NCBI GenBank assembly: GCA_951802425.1
Contig: OX637794.1
Location: 1,116,001 to 1,180,000 of the forward strand
Source of the DNA: Clavaria fumosa
Taxonomy: Eukaryota; Basidiomycota; Agaricomycetes; Agaricales; Clavariaceae
Length of the DNA stretch: 64,000 nt
Direction of reading: 5' to 3'
Numbering within the stretch: the stretch's first letter is position 1; every line of letters begins with the position of its first letter. Positions 10,202 through 21,060 of this stretch are shown here, in pieces. Position numbers and translations under genes: made by a program. The notes beneath the pieces are model-generated. The model was given only the letters and a program-made list of their open reading frames with translations, did not search any database and was not told where the DNA came from.

Positions 10202-12241
10202 CTAATCATTCCCCCAGCACTCAAACAGCGTCCTCTGCCGCAGCTGTGGCTCCTGCTGTCTCAACTGCCCACGAAAGCGTCGCAAGTTCCGAACTAGATC
10301 GACTGAACAGTCAACATCAACCAGGAGGCAAGCAGCCTCAAGCTGCCTGCAAAGCTCCAGCATTGTTGCCGTAGTCATAGTCGGCTCTTTTTCCTCGTCT
10401 TCAGAGTCAGAGCTGATCTCAACCACCTTTGCCTTAGCCTCTTCTCGAAGCACCTCTGCAACAATCTCAGGATCCCCTCCTCTAAATTCATAAGCTGAGT
10501 CCTCAACTTCCTGCTCCTGGATAGGATTGACAAGTTCTTCGGTTGTTAGCGCCACTCCGTGGATCCGGTGTCGCTTTTTGAGCTCTTGGAGAGACTTGGC
10601 CAGGTCTTCCTCAACACTCCGTAATTCAGCAGGGCCTGAGTCTATCTTTGTGAGATTCTTGAGTTTTTTTACCGCAACAAGAGCTGATTGGAAGTCTCCT
10701 TCAGTGTCCATGACTGCTTTCAATGCAGGTTGCCAGTCAGTGGCCAGAAAGCGATCCTTGAGGTACTCTTCTAGCTTTTTTTCGGCTTCAGGGAGTGACA
10801 TATCTGTCTGCGCAAATGTCTCGATGATGTCCCATGCCGCAGGATCAAGAGTCGCAGTGTAGTCGGAGGCCCCAGATGGCCTTGGAACTCGGAGCAAGAT
10901 GGGTGGGCGTTGAATTGCGGTATGGTCCCAACAGTTTTGAATAGTTGTTGCCCCGACAGCATCCCAGGCATTCTTGGCCATGTGCATTGCTTCGTATAGA
11001 TCTAGTTTATATATTTCGTCTTCTCCTGCATCGTCCAAGTCAAGAGCTCGCATGCAATATGCATGACGGTATTTTGCCTTAAAGCACCGGATGATGCCTG
11101 CGTCGAGGGGTTGAATGTACGAGGTCATGTTAGGCTCAAATAGCACAAGATGTATGTTTGTTGGCTCGTACGCAATGTTGTGTCCACTGAAATTGTCCAG
11201 GAGGAGACAGATACGGTGGTTTTGCGAGATCATTTTAACATCAAACAATTTGATCCACCTAATGTTACAGTCAGGGAAAGGGCATTGATGTATCATGAGA
11301 GTGCGCACTCCTCAAAAAGTTCAGACGTCATCCATGCCTTCTTGTTATTACGATAGTAAAACCCGCGTTGCTCAGGTGTCTGATGTTTGAAACACCGTGG
11401 CTTTCTTGATTTGCCTATAAAGAAGACAGGTGCCTTTTCACTCCCGTCTGCATTGCAGGCAAAGCCCAAGGTGATGCGGAATTTCGCAGTCTTCTTGCCA
11501 CTCATCTGCTTCGTGGCCAATCCTCGGTCTGGAGGTGCGAATGCAAACAATGCCATCTCATCAAAATTCCAACGATTCTTGACAGGGAACTGGGCTAGGA
11601 TTTCTCGAATTCGCTTCTGCTCCTCCTCAACGGCTATGAGGTCGACCGAAGCAGCCTCTCCATGCCGACGAATCTCTTTGAGCTTGTATCTGATCTTGGT
11701 CATCAGCCATGGTGTGAGACTTGACCTAAACAACGTACGCTTTACAAAATGATGCAATCCATCCTTCGCCAGTCAGACGTTCGTCCTCTGGAACGTTGAA
11801 TGCCTCCTCAAATCTTCTTTGCTTCTCACGGAGCATGGGCCCATTTACTGTTTCCTTCTTCAACTCCATATGCCTGTGCCACAGGACAAGTGCTCGTTCA
11901 ACATCTGGTCTCGTCACAACTCGAGGCCGTTTGGTAGATAGGGCATTTGGATGCATTTGAACTCGTGCTTCAAGGACATGCCGCTCCTTGAGTCTTCGGG
12001 AGAGTGTCGCTTGTGTGAAGGTGAGGGCCGCTCCTGGTCTTGTTGCAAAATGTCTGACAACCTCCTGTTGTCCCAGCTCACGATGAGAGTCCACAAAATT
12101 GAAAACGGCAAGCCAGTCCTGCAAAGTAAGGTTTGTCCGTGTTCTACCAGATGTAGCAGAGCTTGTAGGTGCATCTTTCAGCTTTAGCAAAGGGCCCCGA
12201 GGGCCAGGATTCTCTCGTGGCTTCCGCTTCGGCGGATCCAT
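10202..12241 (-). CDS. Pogo-like transposase, three exons
   Basis: Exons 12241-11739, 11689-11309 and 11258-10202 join in frame to 646 aa. Introns are 49 nt (GTACGT...TCAG) and 50 nt (GTGCGC...TTAG). The splices restore the family-like stretches FCKAYKLKEIRRHG and FEEWIKLFDVKM. The N-terminal part carries psq/CENP-B-type helix-turn-helix DNA-binding regions (about residues 35-170). The DDE nuclease follows, with Asp in NFDEM (about 211), LLLDNFSGH (about 316) and QPLDAG (about 347), a spacing of about 30 between the last two. The C-terminal 200 residues are charged and acidic. It would act in the nucleus on the element's ends. All three catalytic aspartates are present and no stop is seen, so it may be functional. 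Confidence 0.85.
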
Positions 12242-12513
12242 AGGCGTAAGACAATGCCCTCCTCTTTTTTTTTTCTCTTTTCAGTGTCAAATTTGTCCTT
12301 GACATCCCAAATTAGTGTAGTCTCGCAGTGCGCATGGGCCAAAAACCGCCCGCCTTACTGTATATTTCTACTGAAACTGTATACAATATATGATATACGA
12401 AAAATAGGGCCATTTGGCATGGTCCCATGTTGGGACCACCGAAAATGTATACAATATGACACCTTATACGTTCTCATACCATACGTTATGATAAAGTCTA
12501 CTGTAGTTGTAAG

Positions 12514-12960
12514 TTGTACCTCTGCTGCCACACCGCTGCCATCGCCGTCGCCACTGCCGCTGCAGCCCACCGCCACTGCTGCCGCCCGCCGCTGCCGCCT
12601 GCCGCCACTGCTGCTGCCCGCCGCTGCTGCCCGCCACTGCTGCTGCCCACCGCTGCTGCCCGCCACCGCTGCTGCCCGCTGCTGCTGCCCGCCGCTGCTA
12701 CTTGCCGCCACCGCCGCCTGCCGCCCGCCGCTGCTGATCGTTGGGTGTTGCTGCCGCCCGCCACTGCCGCCCGCCGCTGCTGGTCGCTGCTGGGTGTTGC
12801 TTCCACCCGCCGCTGCTGCTGGATGCTGCCGCCACCACCGCTTGCTGCCGCCGCCCTCGCTGCTAGCGCTGCCGCCATTGCTGCCTGCTGGTCACTGCCA
12901 CCATGACTGCTAGCCACCGCCGCCGTGGTTGTCGTCTGTCGTTGTTGCTGCTGACGGGTA
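12514..12960. repeat. Triplet-repeat block A of the pogo-like element
   Basis: A degenerate array of GCC, GCT and GCTGCC triplets. Several frames on both strands stay open simply because the repeat lacks stop codons, giving Ala-, Pro- and Cys-rich translations. I treat it as noncoding repeat. Confidence 0.75.
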
Positions 12961-12984
12961 GAACAAGACAAGGGGCTGAGGCGC

Positions 12985-13052
12985 GTCGGACTTCAAAGAA
13001 ATTTCAACATGGGATCACATGATCCCATGTTGATCTTTTTTTGAAGTCCGAC
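12985..13052. repeat. Central palindrome of the pogo-like element
   Basis: The outer arms are GTCGGACTTCAA and TTGAAGTCCGAC. The inner core CATGGGATCACATGATCCCATG is nearly perfect. A similarly placed palindrome occurs in the U2 TIR element at 47922-47991. Confidence 0.85.
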
Positions 13053-13199
13053 ACTTGCTCGTTGCCACACTAAGTCCAAAACTCCCTCTCTCTTCCCCAT
13101 CCTCTCTCGCTGCCCAACCCTCCACCGTCTCGATGTTTGGTCGCGCTCGCTCCCCACCACACCTGAACTGCTTGAAGGCGGCTGCAGCACCCAGCGGCG

Positions 13200-14070
13200 A
13201 GCGGCGGCAGCGACTAGCAGCAAGTGGCGGCGGTGATTGCGACCAGCACCACCACCACCAGCAGCAGCAGCGGCGGCGGCAGCAATAGCAACAGCGGTGG
13301 CGGCGGCGGCGGCACCACCAACGGCAACCAGCGGCGGCACCACCAGCAGCAGCAGCGGCAGCAACAGCAACAGCGGCGGCGGCGGCAGCAACAGCAGCGG
13401 CGGCACGACCAACAGCGGCGGCGGCGGCGGCAGCAACCAGCGGCGGCACCACCAGCAGCAGCGGCGGCGGCAGCGGTGTCACCACCAACAGCAACAGTGG
13501 CGGCGACGACGGCAGCAACCAGCGGTGGCGGCGGCACCACCAACAGCAACCAGCGGCGGCGGTGGCGGCACTGCCAACAACAGCGGCGGCGGCGGTGGCA
13601 GCAATAGCAACAGCGGCGGCAGCGGCACCACCAACAGCAACAGCGGCGGCGGCGGCGGCAGCAGCAGCGATGGCAGCAACCAGCGGCGGCACCAGCAGCA
13701 GCAGCGGCGGCGGCTGCGGCACCACCAACAGCAACCAGCGGCGGCGGCGGCAGCACTGCCAACAACAGCGGCGGCGGCACGACCAACAGCACCGGCGGCG
13801 GCGGCGGCTGCGGCACCACCAACAGCAACCAGCGGCGGCGGCACCAGCAGCGGCGGCGGCGGCGGCACCAGCAGCAGCAGCAGCGGCGGCGGCACCAGCA
13901 GCAGCAGCGGCAGCGGCATGACCAACAGCACTGGCGGCGGCGGCAGCAGCAGCAGCAATAGCAACAGCGGCGGCACCACCAACAGCAACAGCGGTGGCGG
14001 CGGCGGCGGCGGCACCACCAGCAGCGGTGGCAGCAACCAGCGGCGGCAGCAGCAGCAGCAGTGGCAGGGT
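13200..14070. repeat. Triplet-repeat block B of the pogo-like element
   Basis: About 870 bp of interspersed GGC, CAGCAA and CACCACCAACAGCAA-type triplets. Frames of 281 aa on plus (Gly/Ser/Asn/Thr) and 353 aa on minus (Ala) are open because of composition alone. Confidence 0.8.
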
Positions 14071-16140
14071 AGTCAAAATTAAGGTAATTAAGACTGATTT
14101 TAAGGCAAGTTTAAGTAAAATCCATAACTTGAATAGTCTTAATCTAAGTCATGTTGCCTTAATCAAAAATGTCTGAAAATGTCTTAATCTGCTGTTTAAG
14201 ACAGTTTAAGAGCAGTTTAAGTTGGATTAAGTAGTTTGACGTTTTGCTGATGATTTAACATCCAGAACTCTTCAAATTGGCCCAGAGTTCCAGTTAGATT
14301 TGCGGCCTTCCATTCGCGAGCACATTCCCATCTATAAAGCCATCACAACACAAGAGAATGGACAAGAATTCGGACCACTTACTTTGGCGACACAGTCTGT
14401 GGCGGCTGCCACGAGCCTCGGCCACCTTTTCCAGCCTTCTTCTGTGTTTGCGGCGCTGTGGTGACCGCTATTTCGGACACATGAACTGGCAGCTGGGCCT
14501 GCTGGGTACTAGTCGACGTTGACGGACTTGCTTTTGAATTGACAATGCTAATGAAAACAAATGTCAGTAGATTGAATAATAGAGTAATGGAGTTACCTGT
14601 CAATAGCCTCGACTAAACGTTTGACCTTTCCCTCCAAAAGTCCCGCATCAACCCCGCGATCTTGAACAAGGTGCTCGAGAAGGGCAACCAGCCCAACCAG
14701 TCCAAACTTTCCACGTACGACAAGGGGCTTGATATTGTCGATTTTGTGCGGGAGAAGCACATTGAGCTTCTGATCCCATACCTCCCAAATGTCTGCATCG
14801 TTTGCAATGTCCTTCTTCAAGTCTTTGGGTGGCAAGCTGTAGGAGGCGAGCGGATGTGTTTTATTTGCCAGAGGGACGTGTTTTGGAAGTTTCTTGACCT
14901 TCTCGCGAAGCGTTTGAAGGACAGGGTTAAGGTTTGCTGTGGAGAATATAGGGCGGGCAGGCAGCAGCATAGGTTGGGACACAGGATTGAGCATGTCAAG
15001 CGAAGAAGGGCGGGGTTGCTGAGATCCTTGCATGGCAAGATTGAGCGAGACAGGTTGGGATAGAGGATGATTTTCAGTCGAGGTTAGAATTTATTTGCCA
15101 TTGTAGAAGCAGCACGATTCGAACCTTGTACAGTCAGCGGGCCACTGAGAGAGTCGATGTTGATTGTAAAATTTGCTCTAAAGGTTATCTAGCCTCCGCT
15201 TTGCTGTACAGACACAAACATACAATGGATTACTTGCGATCTACTCAGGCATGAGTATAAAGTAATGATCTGGTGGATGCGACGCACCTTGGGAGGAGCA
15301 GTCTGCTTGTTTTGAGCTGGAAGGTCGCTGCTCTGGTAGGGCATTGAATTGGATTAAAAACGGTGAGGAAACATAGTCAAATCACTCACCTCTGTTGCCT
15401 CCATCGTTGGAGCCTCCTGTTCGGCAATGAAAGCGATTGAAGCTGATGCGAGAGAAACCAGCTACTTACCTTCTCTAAGTTGCTGTTTGAAGGACTCACA
15501 GTTGCTTTACGAGGTTCTTGCCTTGCATAAAGGTCATCAGTGTCGGGGAACTCAAATTCGGAATCTGGAACAATTGCTCGAGACTTCTCCTTGCCTTTCC
15601 CCATCCCCTTGTTCTTCTTCGCATGCGCAAGGTCTTCATTTTCGTCTGGTATAGACTTCCTGTCCTGTCGTTTTCGTTTTCGGGATGCATTATCATCATT
15701 TCGACGTCGAAAGGAACACAGCCAGCTATGGTAGTTGCGCTTCCAGAGTTCTTCAACTTTCCAGTGGCCAGAGCAGAGACGGAGGTAAAAGAACTTGCCC
15801 TCGAGGATGTTGCGAAATGAGTTCCTAAGAGATTCGCCAGCAGAGGACCAATTGATAGGAGGATTGCTGCGGTCAATGTGGTCATTCCAGAATCCTCGCA
15901 TGGCAGAGTAGAGCTGCTTATGAAGGACCAAACTGGACAAAATTCATATCTTTGGTAAATTATGGTTCCAGACATGCATGTATGGACATGCATGGACATG
16001 TATGTACACACATGTCCATCTGTGTACATGTGTGCCCATTCATTTACATGCATGGGCATGAGCATCCATGAATGTGCATATGTGTCCATGCATGGGCACA
16101 TGTGTCCATGAATGGGCACATGTGTCAATATTGACTCTGT

Positions 16141-16510
16141 GTGTGCAAATGTATGCTAATTTATGTGCAAGCTTATGCAAATTTGTGCAGAATTATGCTA
16201 TTATATGTGCAAGCCTATGCTGATTTGTGCAGAATTATGCTAATTTATGTGCAAGCCTATGCTGATTTGTGCAGAATTATGCTATTATATGTGCAAGCCT
16301 ATGCAAATTTGTGCAGAATTATGCTAATGTATGTGCAAGCTTATGTCAATTTGTGCAGAATTATGCTAATGTATGTGCAAGCTTATGTCAATTTGTGCAG
16401 AATTATGCTAATGTATGTGCAAGCTTATGTCAATTTGTGCAGAATTATGCTATTAGATGTGCAGGCTTATGCCAATTTGTGCAAGCTTATGCTAATATAT
16501 GTGCAGACCT
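16141..16510. repeat. 42-bp minisatellite, left arm of FB1
   Basis: About eight to nine tandem units built on TTGTGCAGAATTATGCTA followed by TATGTGCAAGCTTATG. Because 42 is a multiple of three, open frames such as VQAYANLCRIML repeat, but these are composition artefacts. Confidence 0.85.
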
Positions 16511-17709
16511 ACAGATGACTCTGGTGTACTTGACAGGATTGGGTATGGCCTAATGAACTTGGGCATGAGTGGTGAAACCCTCCTTGAAATTTGATACATA
16601 TACTATGTTTCAGAGTGCTCCTATATGTATACTTCTATCATTGCAGTATAAGATCCCACATGTATTTCCCTGGTCCTCAGTTCAAATATTATCATCTCTT
16701 GTTCCTAAACATTTCTTAGCTTTCATCCTCATTGTCCTTGACATTGCAATTGCACAGGCAATGTGGGCTGATTACACCCAGAAGCAATGGGCTGTATGAA
16801 TCATTTGCATATTGTAATTATACACTGTATTTTACATGGCATGACAAGTAGAAATGAATAACCATGGCCTAGGCAAGGGATTAACCAGAACACTGTTTGG
16901 CAAGTTGTCCAAGAAGGAAACAGCTATGAGAGGAAGCTTTGCTGATGGCCAAGTACATGTGTAAGAATTCCCACCCCTTCTTACTCCACGTGACTCCCCC
17001 AACCACACTGCCTCTCATGCCGTCACCACCACCCCTGGACAGTTTTTTGAGTCACTGTATGAGTCATAATTGGAAAGGGGGCAGTGCATTGCATGAGTCA
17101 TACATGAGGGATACACAAGGGACTGGCGAGGCAGCACTGCTTGGGGTGGTGACAAGGAAAAGGAGGAGGGAGCATGTGGGTAGGGGCAGGGGTGGTGGTG
17201 ACGGCATGAGAGGCAGTGTGGTTGGGGGAGTCACGTGGAGTAAGAAGGGGTGGGAATTCTTACACATGTACTTGGCCATCAGCAAAGCTTCCTCTCATAG
17301 CTGTTTCCTTCTTGGACAACTTGCCAAACAGTGTTCTGGTTAATCCCTTGCCTAGGCCATGGTTATTCATTTCTACTTGTCATGCCATGTAAAATACAGT
17401 GTATAATTACAATATGCAAATGATTCATACAGCCCATTGCTTCTGGGTGTAATCAGCCCACATTGCCTGTGCAATTGCAATGTCAAGGACAATGAGGATG
17501 AAAGCTAAGAAATGTTTAGGAACAAGAGATGATAATATTTGAACTGAGGACCAGGGAAATACATGTGGGATCTTATACTGCAATGATAGAAGTATACATA
17601 TAGGAGCACTCTGAAACATAGTATATGTATCAAATTTCAAGGAGGGTTTCACCACTCATGCCCAAGTTCATTAGGCCATACCCAATCCTGTCAAGTACAC
17701 CAGAGTCAT

Positions 17710-18252
17710 CTGTAGGTCTGCACATATATTAGCATAAGCTTGCACAAATTGGCATAAGCCTGCACATCTAATAGCATAATTCTGCACAAATTGACATAAG
17801 CTTGCACATACATTAGCATAATTCTGCACAAATTGACATAAGCTTGCACATACATTAGCATAATTCTGCACAAATTGACATAAGCTTGCACATACATTAG
17901 CATAATTCTGCACAAATTTGCATAGGCTTGCACATACATTAGCATAATTCTGCACAAATTTGCATAGGCTTGCACATACATTAGCATAATTCTGCACAAA
18001 TTTGCATAGGCTTGCACATATAATAGCATAATTCTGCACAAATTTGCATAGGCTTGCACATATAATAGCATAATTCTGCACAAATTTGCATAGGCTTGCA
18101 CATATAATAGCATAATTCTGCACAAATCAGCATAGGCTTGCACATAAATTAGCATAATTCTGCACAAATCAGCATAGGCTTGCACATATAATAGCATAAT
18201 TCTGCACAAATTTGCATAAGCTTGCACATAAATTAGCATACATTTGCACACA
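17710..18252. repeat. 42-bp minisatellite, right arm of FB1
   Basis: Inverted counterpart of the left array, with about four more units (168 bp), which accounts for most of the arm-length difference. Confidence 0.85.
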
Positions 18253-19995
18253 CAGAGTCAATATTGACACATGTGCCCATTCATGGACACATGTGCCCAT
18301 GCATGGACACATATGCACATTCATGGATGCTCATGCCCATGCATGTAAATGAATGGGCACACATGTACACAGATGGACATGTGTGTACATACATGTCCAT
18401 GCATGTCCATACATGCACACATGTGTGCATGCATGTCTGGAACCATAATTTACCAAAGATATGAATTTTGTCCAGTTTGGTCCTTCATAGCCGCTTCTTT
18501 TTGTCATAGGATATCAGCTTTCCATCTTCCTTTTCAAGAAAAGCCAGAACGCCATCGTCTTGGTTGGGATCGTCATTTCCAGCACCGCCATCATCGCCAT
18601 CGAGATCATCTTTGTCCACCACCTTTATTACAGAAATCTGTGCATTGTCGCCACGTTTTCGCACCCAATGGGTGACTTGGGGATAATCGACATGCCGAAG
18701 AGCTTCAAGCTCAGGAGATAAAGTGGGTACTGCCGAAGTTGGTGGATCTGAACCCAAACTGCTAGACGAGGCAGGGCCGGAAGAGAATGCAGGGACATTC
18801 AATGCATTTATGAGTCGATTTCTAAGTAGTACGATGAGCATATGCACTTGAGAGAGCACGAAACATACTGTAGTTGCAGAATTTGATCTTTGAGTGCGTT
18901 GTTTTCTTGAAGGCAATTAAGATACGTAGGATTAGACGCAGCCAGTAGCATTTTGTGATTAAGTGAGTTGATAAAGGCCAGTTGGTTAGCAGAGAGGTTA
19001 AACAGCTGGTTGCCAGGTCCAGGAGGTGCAGACAGGACCGGCGCAGAAGGGACTGGTAGTTGAAGCGAGAGATTTGCACTATTCATCGGCAGTTGTTGCT
19101 GTAGGTAGTGCTAGAAAGCTTAAATTTACATCGAATCTAAAGGCTACTCACGCTGTATTGAGTGTTTGAGTGAGCTACTGATTGCAAGGAGTCGTTGCTG
19201 CCCAGTGCTGGCCAGTCCAGCAGAGAAGGCGTATTTGGCATCCAATTGAAGCTTTGCATGTTCTCGCCTAGCATAGTACTAGAATTCTGTTAATTAGAGG
19301 AGGGGTATAGACCTAGGACAAAGGCGCAAGCAAGGTTTGGGTCTAGAAGACGTGAAGGGACTTAAGAGAAGAGAGTGGCGCGTCAAAGACGCAAAGACAA
19401 GAGAGTCACGGTGTCGTGTCAAAGACGCGATGCAATGAAACTGTTACATACAAGCATACATCCATTGAGTCAATTAGCTATGTGTCTACTGGCCCATCCT
19501 GCTCGTAATCATTGTCATTTTCATCTATAGCAGTCTGAAATTGCATTAAAGTAATCTTTTCTACGGCAAAAAACTCCTCTGCAGTAGTGTCACCTTCTTC
19601 GCCAGGCCGATGGAAGGGAATCATCCCAATGACATCAGTAATACATTTAGCATCAACGACTGCAATTCCCTCATCACCTGGGAACCTACAAACCCAAAGT
19701 GTTTCGAATGAATCTCTGAGAAGGTCTGGATTGGGTGGTGCAAACAATTTGACAGCTGCAAGAGTGTGTTGTAGATCCGCTTTGTGTACAACAAAGAAGT
19801 AGAGCACTTCGGCGTAACGAATTTTCTCATTGAGAACCATCTAGGGCACAGTTAGAAAGACCTTCTGAGAGTGTACTTGTGCTTACCTTAACATTCCTTG
19901 CAACTCGGACCTTCTCCACAGGGCGCTTTTTCTCATGCCACAAAGATCGCGCAATTTGTCCATTTGGAAGGAGTAGACGTGCAAATCGGTGGAGG

Positions 19996-21060
19996 CACCA
20001 CATCCTGTAGTTTTGATATATCATATGCACCAATTTGATGCATTTGAGTGATGAACAATTAGCATCAATTGGTGCATGCACCTGATGTATCACTTTGGAG
20101 CATCTGATGCATTACCTCATTGAGTGTGGATGGGTACATCTGATATATCATGATGCATCTGCCATAGCCATAGACAGTGAATGTATCATGCACACATAAT
20201 GTTGATGTATCAGCATGTCAGCATCTGATGTATTGTTGAAGCTGTTCTGGAAATTTGGCACTTCTGATATATGGACATCCAATACATCACTGCCAATGCT
20301 TATCCAAAAATGAATAAAAAAGCGAATTTATTATCATCAAACTTAAACTTATTACTGTATTACAGTAATGACTAATATTAAGTCTATTTCTATTTAAATT
20401 CTATTTATTCACACTCTATCTCAAGTCTCAAACTTGGGAGAAAGTGGGGTGGGGAAGCAGGGCAAGTTGCTGTATTTATATGCCGCACTTTGTGGCTGTG
20501 CAAACGCGTGACATGGTAACACCTAATCAACGTTACCATGTCACGCGTTTGCACAGCCACAAAGTGCGGCATATAAATACAGCAACTTGCCCTGCTTCCC
20601 CACCCCACTTTCTCCCAAGTGTGGGACTTGAGATAGAGTGTGAATAAATAGAATTTAAAGAGAAATAGACTTAATATTAGTCATTACTGTAGTACAGTAA
20701 TAAGTTCAAGTTTGATGATAATAAATTCACTTTTTTATACATTTTTGGATAAGCATTGGCAGTGATGTATTGGATGTCCATGTTATATCAGAAGTGCCAA
20801 ATTTCCAGAACAGCTTCAACAATACATCAGATGCTGACATGCTGATACATCAACATTATGTATGCATGATACATTCACTGTCTATGGCTATGGCAGATGC
20901 ATCATGATATATCAGATGTACCATCCACACTCAATGAGGAGGTAATGCATCAGATGCTCCAAAGTGATACATCAGGTGCATGCACCAATTGATGCTAATT
21001 GTTCATCACTCAAATGCATCAAATTGGTGCATATGATACATCAAAACTACAGGATCGCCT
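19996..21060. mobile_element. Foldback element FB2 (1.07 kb), 8-bp target duplication
   Basis: Near-perfect inverted arms of about 520 bp meet around 20526 with about 11 bp between them. The flanking direct repeats GGTGGAGG (19988-19995 and 21061-21068) are identical. The arms are rich in TGATGTATCA and TGATACATC motifs. The outermost 6-7 bases are not paired. It has no coding capacity. It interrupts the transposase between the codons for Leu-His and Arg-Phe. Confidence 0.88.

Larger units (their letters stand above)
9955..14252 (-). mobile_element. Pogo-like DDE transposon with triplet-repeat blocks
   Basis: The 4298-bp element has inverted ends: left CATCAGCAAAACGTCAAA, and right the reverse complement of the same 18 bases. 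The 2-bp duplication is AT, not the TA usual for pogo/Tc1-mariner. Inside are an apparently intact spliced transposase gene (10202-12241, minus), a block of GCC/GCTGCC-type triplets, a palindrome (12985-13052) and a long GGC/CAGCAA-type triplet block (13200-14070). Both subterminal zones are dense in TTAAG and CTTAAT motifs. It sits 6 bp from the end of the copia-1 3' LTR and so is younger than copia-1. Confidence 0.9.
4922..14260 (+). mobile_element. Ty1/copia element copia-1, 3' LTR split by a pogo insertion
   Basis: The element is flanked by 5-bp duplications TCCAG (4917-4921 and 14261-14265). The 5' LTR is 4922-5289. The 3' LTR is 9593-9954 plus 14255-14260 after removal of the inserted DNA, so both are 368 bp and run from TGTTGAG to TTTAACA. 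The gag-pol frame is complete. It lies in the Tnp2-type element downstream of the accessory gene's stop codon. Its LTRs differ at about eight positions. Confidence 0.93.
15920..18488. mobile_element. Foldback element FB1 (2.57 kb), 8-bp target duplication
   Basis: Two long inverted arms, 15920-17037 and 17187-18488, flank a 149-bp spacer. The ends are ATGAAGGACCAAACTGG and its complement. The 8-bp flanks are AGCTGCTT (15912-15919) and AGCCGCTT (18489-18496), one mismatch apart. The right arm is longer mainly because its 42-bp minisatellite has about four more units. No transposase gene is visible. An 8-bp duplication is compatible with hAT-, P- or KDZ-type mobilisation, and the class cannot be decided. 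Confidence 0.88.
14379..19274 (-). pseudogene. Accessory (TnpA-position) gene of the Tnp2-type element, disrupted by a foldback
   Basis: The start ATG is at 19274. Exon 1 is 19274-19152 (41 codons). Exon 2 begins near 19104 and ends 18869. Exon 3 starts at 18821, is cut by the foldback element at 18489/15919, resumes and ends at 15470. Small exons follow near 15409-15389 and 15340-15300, then one up to about 14600 and a last exon ending with a stop at 14379. Removing the foldback and one target repeat rejoins DKKKRL with YSAMRGFW exactly in frame. The protein is Ser/Pro-rich at the N-terminus, acidic in the middle (DDLDGDDGG), has an aromatic block FFYLRLCSGHWKVEELW, then a basic stretch (RKRKRQDRK). 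I do not recognise the family. Its place beside the transposase resembles the second gene of plant En/Spm elements, which is inference only. Confidence 0.65.

Noticed and set aside
13237..14082. 281-aa Gly/Ser/Asn frame (plus) and 353-aa Ala-rich frame (minus) in the same DNA
   Set aside because: Triplet repeats without stop codons leave nearly all frames open on both strands. There is no start context, domain or splice evidence for any of them.
15386..15940. Separate gene starting at MSSLVLHKQ
   Set aside because: Its first residues come from the foldback arm. The true exon continues from KKKRL at 18489 once the insertion is removed.
16141..16518. 125-aa frame with repeated VQAYANLCRI units
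   Set aside because: It is a 42-bp minisatellite read in phase. The mirrored copy at 17706-18251 and overlapping frames read equally well, so it is not a gene.
16141..18252. CRISPR-like array in the repeated 42-bp units
   Set aside because: Units are contiguous without unique spacers and lie in a eukaryotic foldback element.
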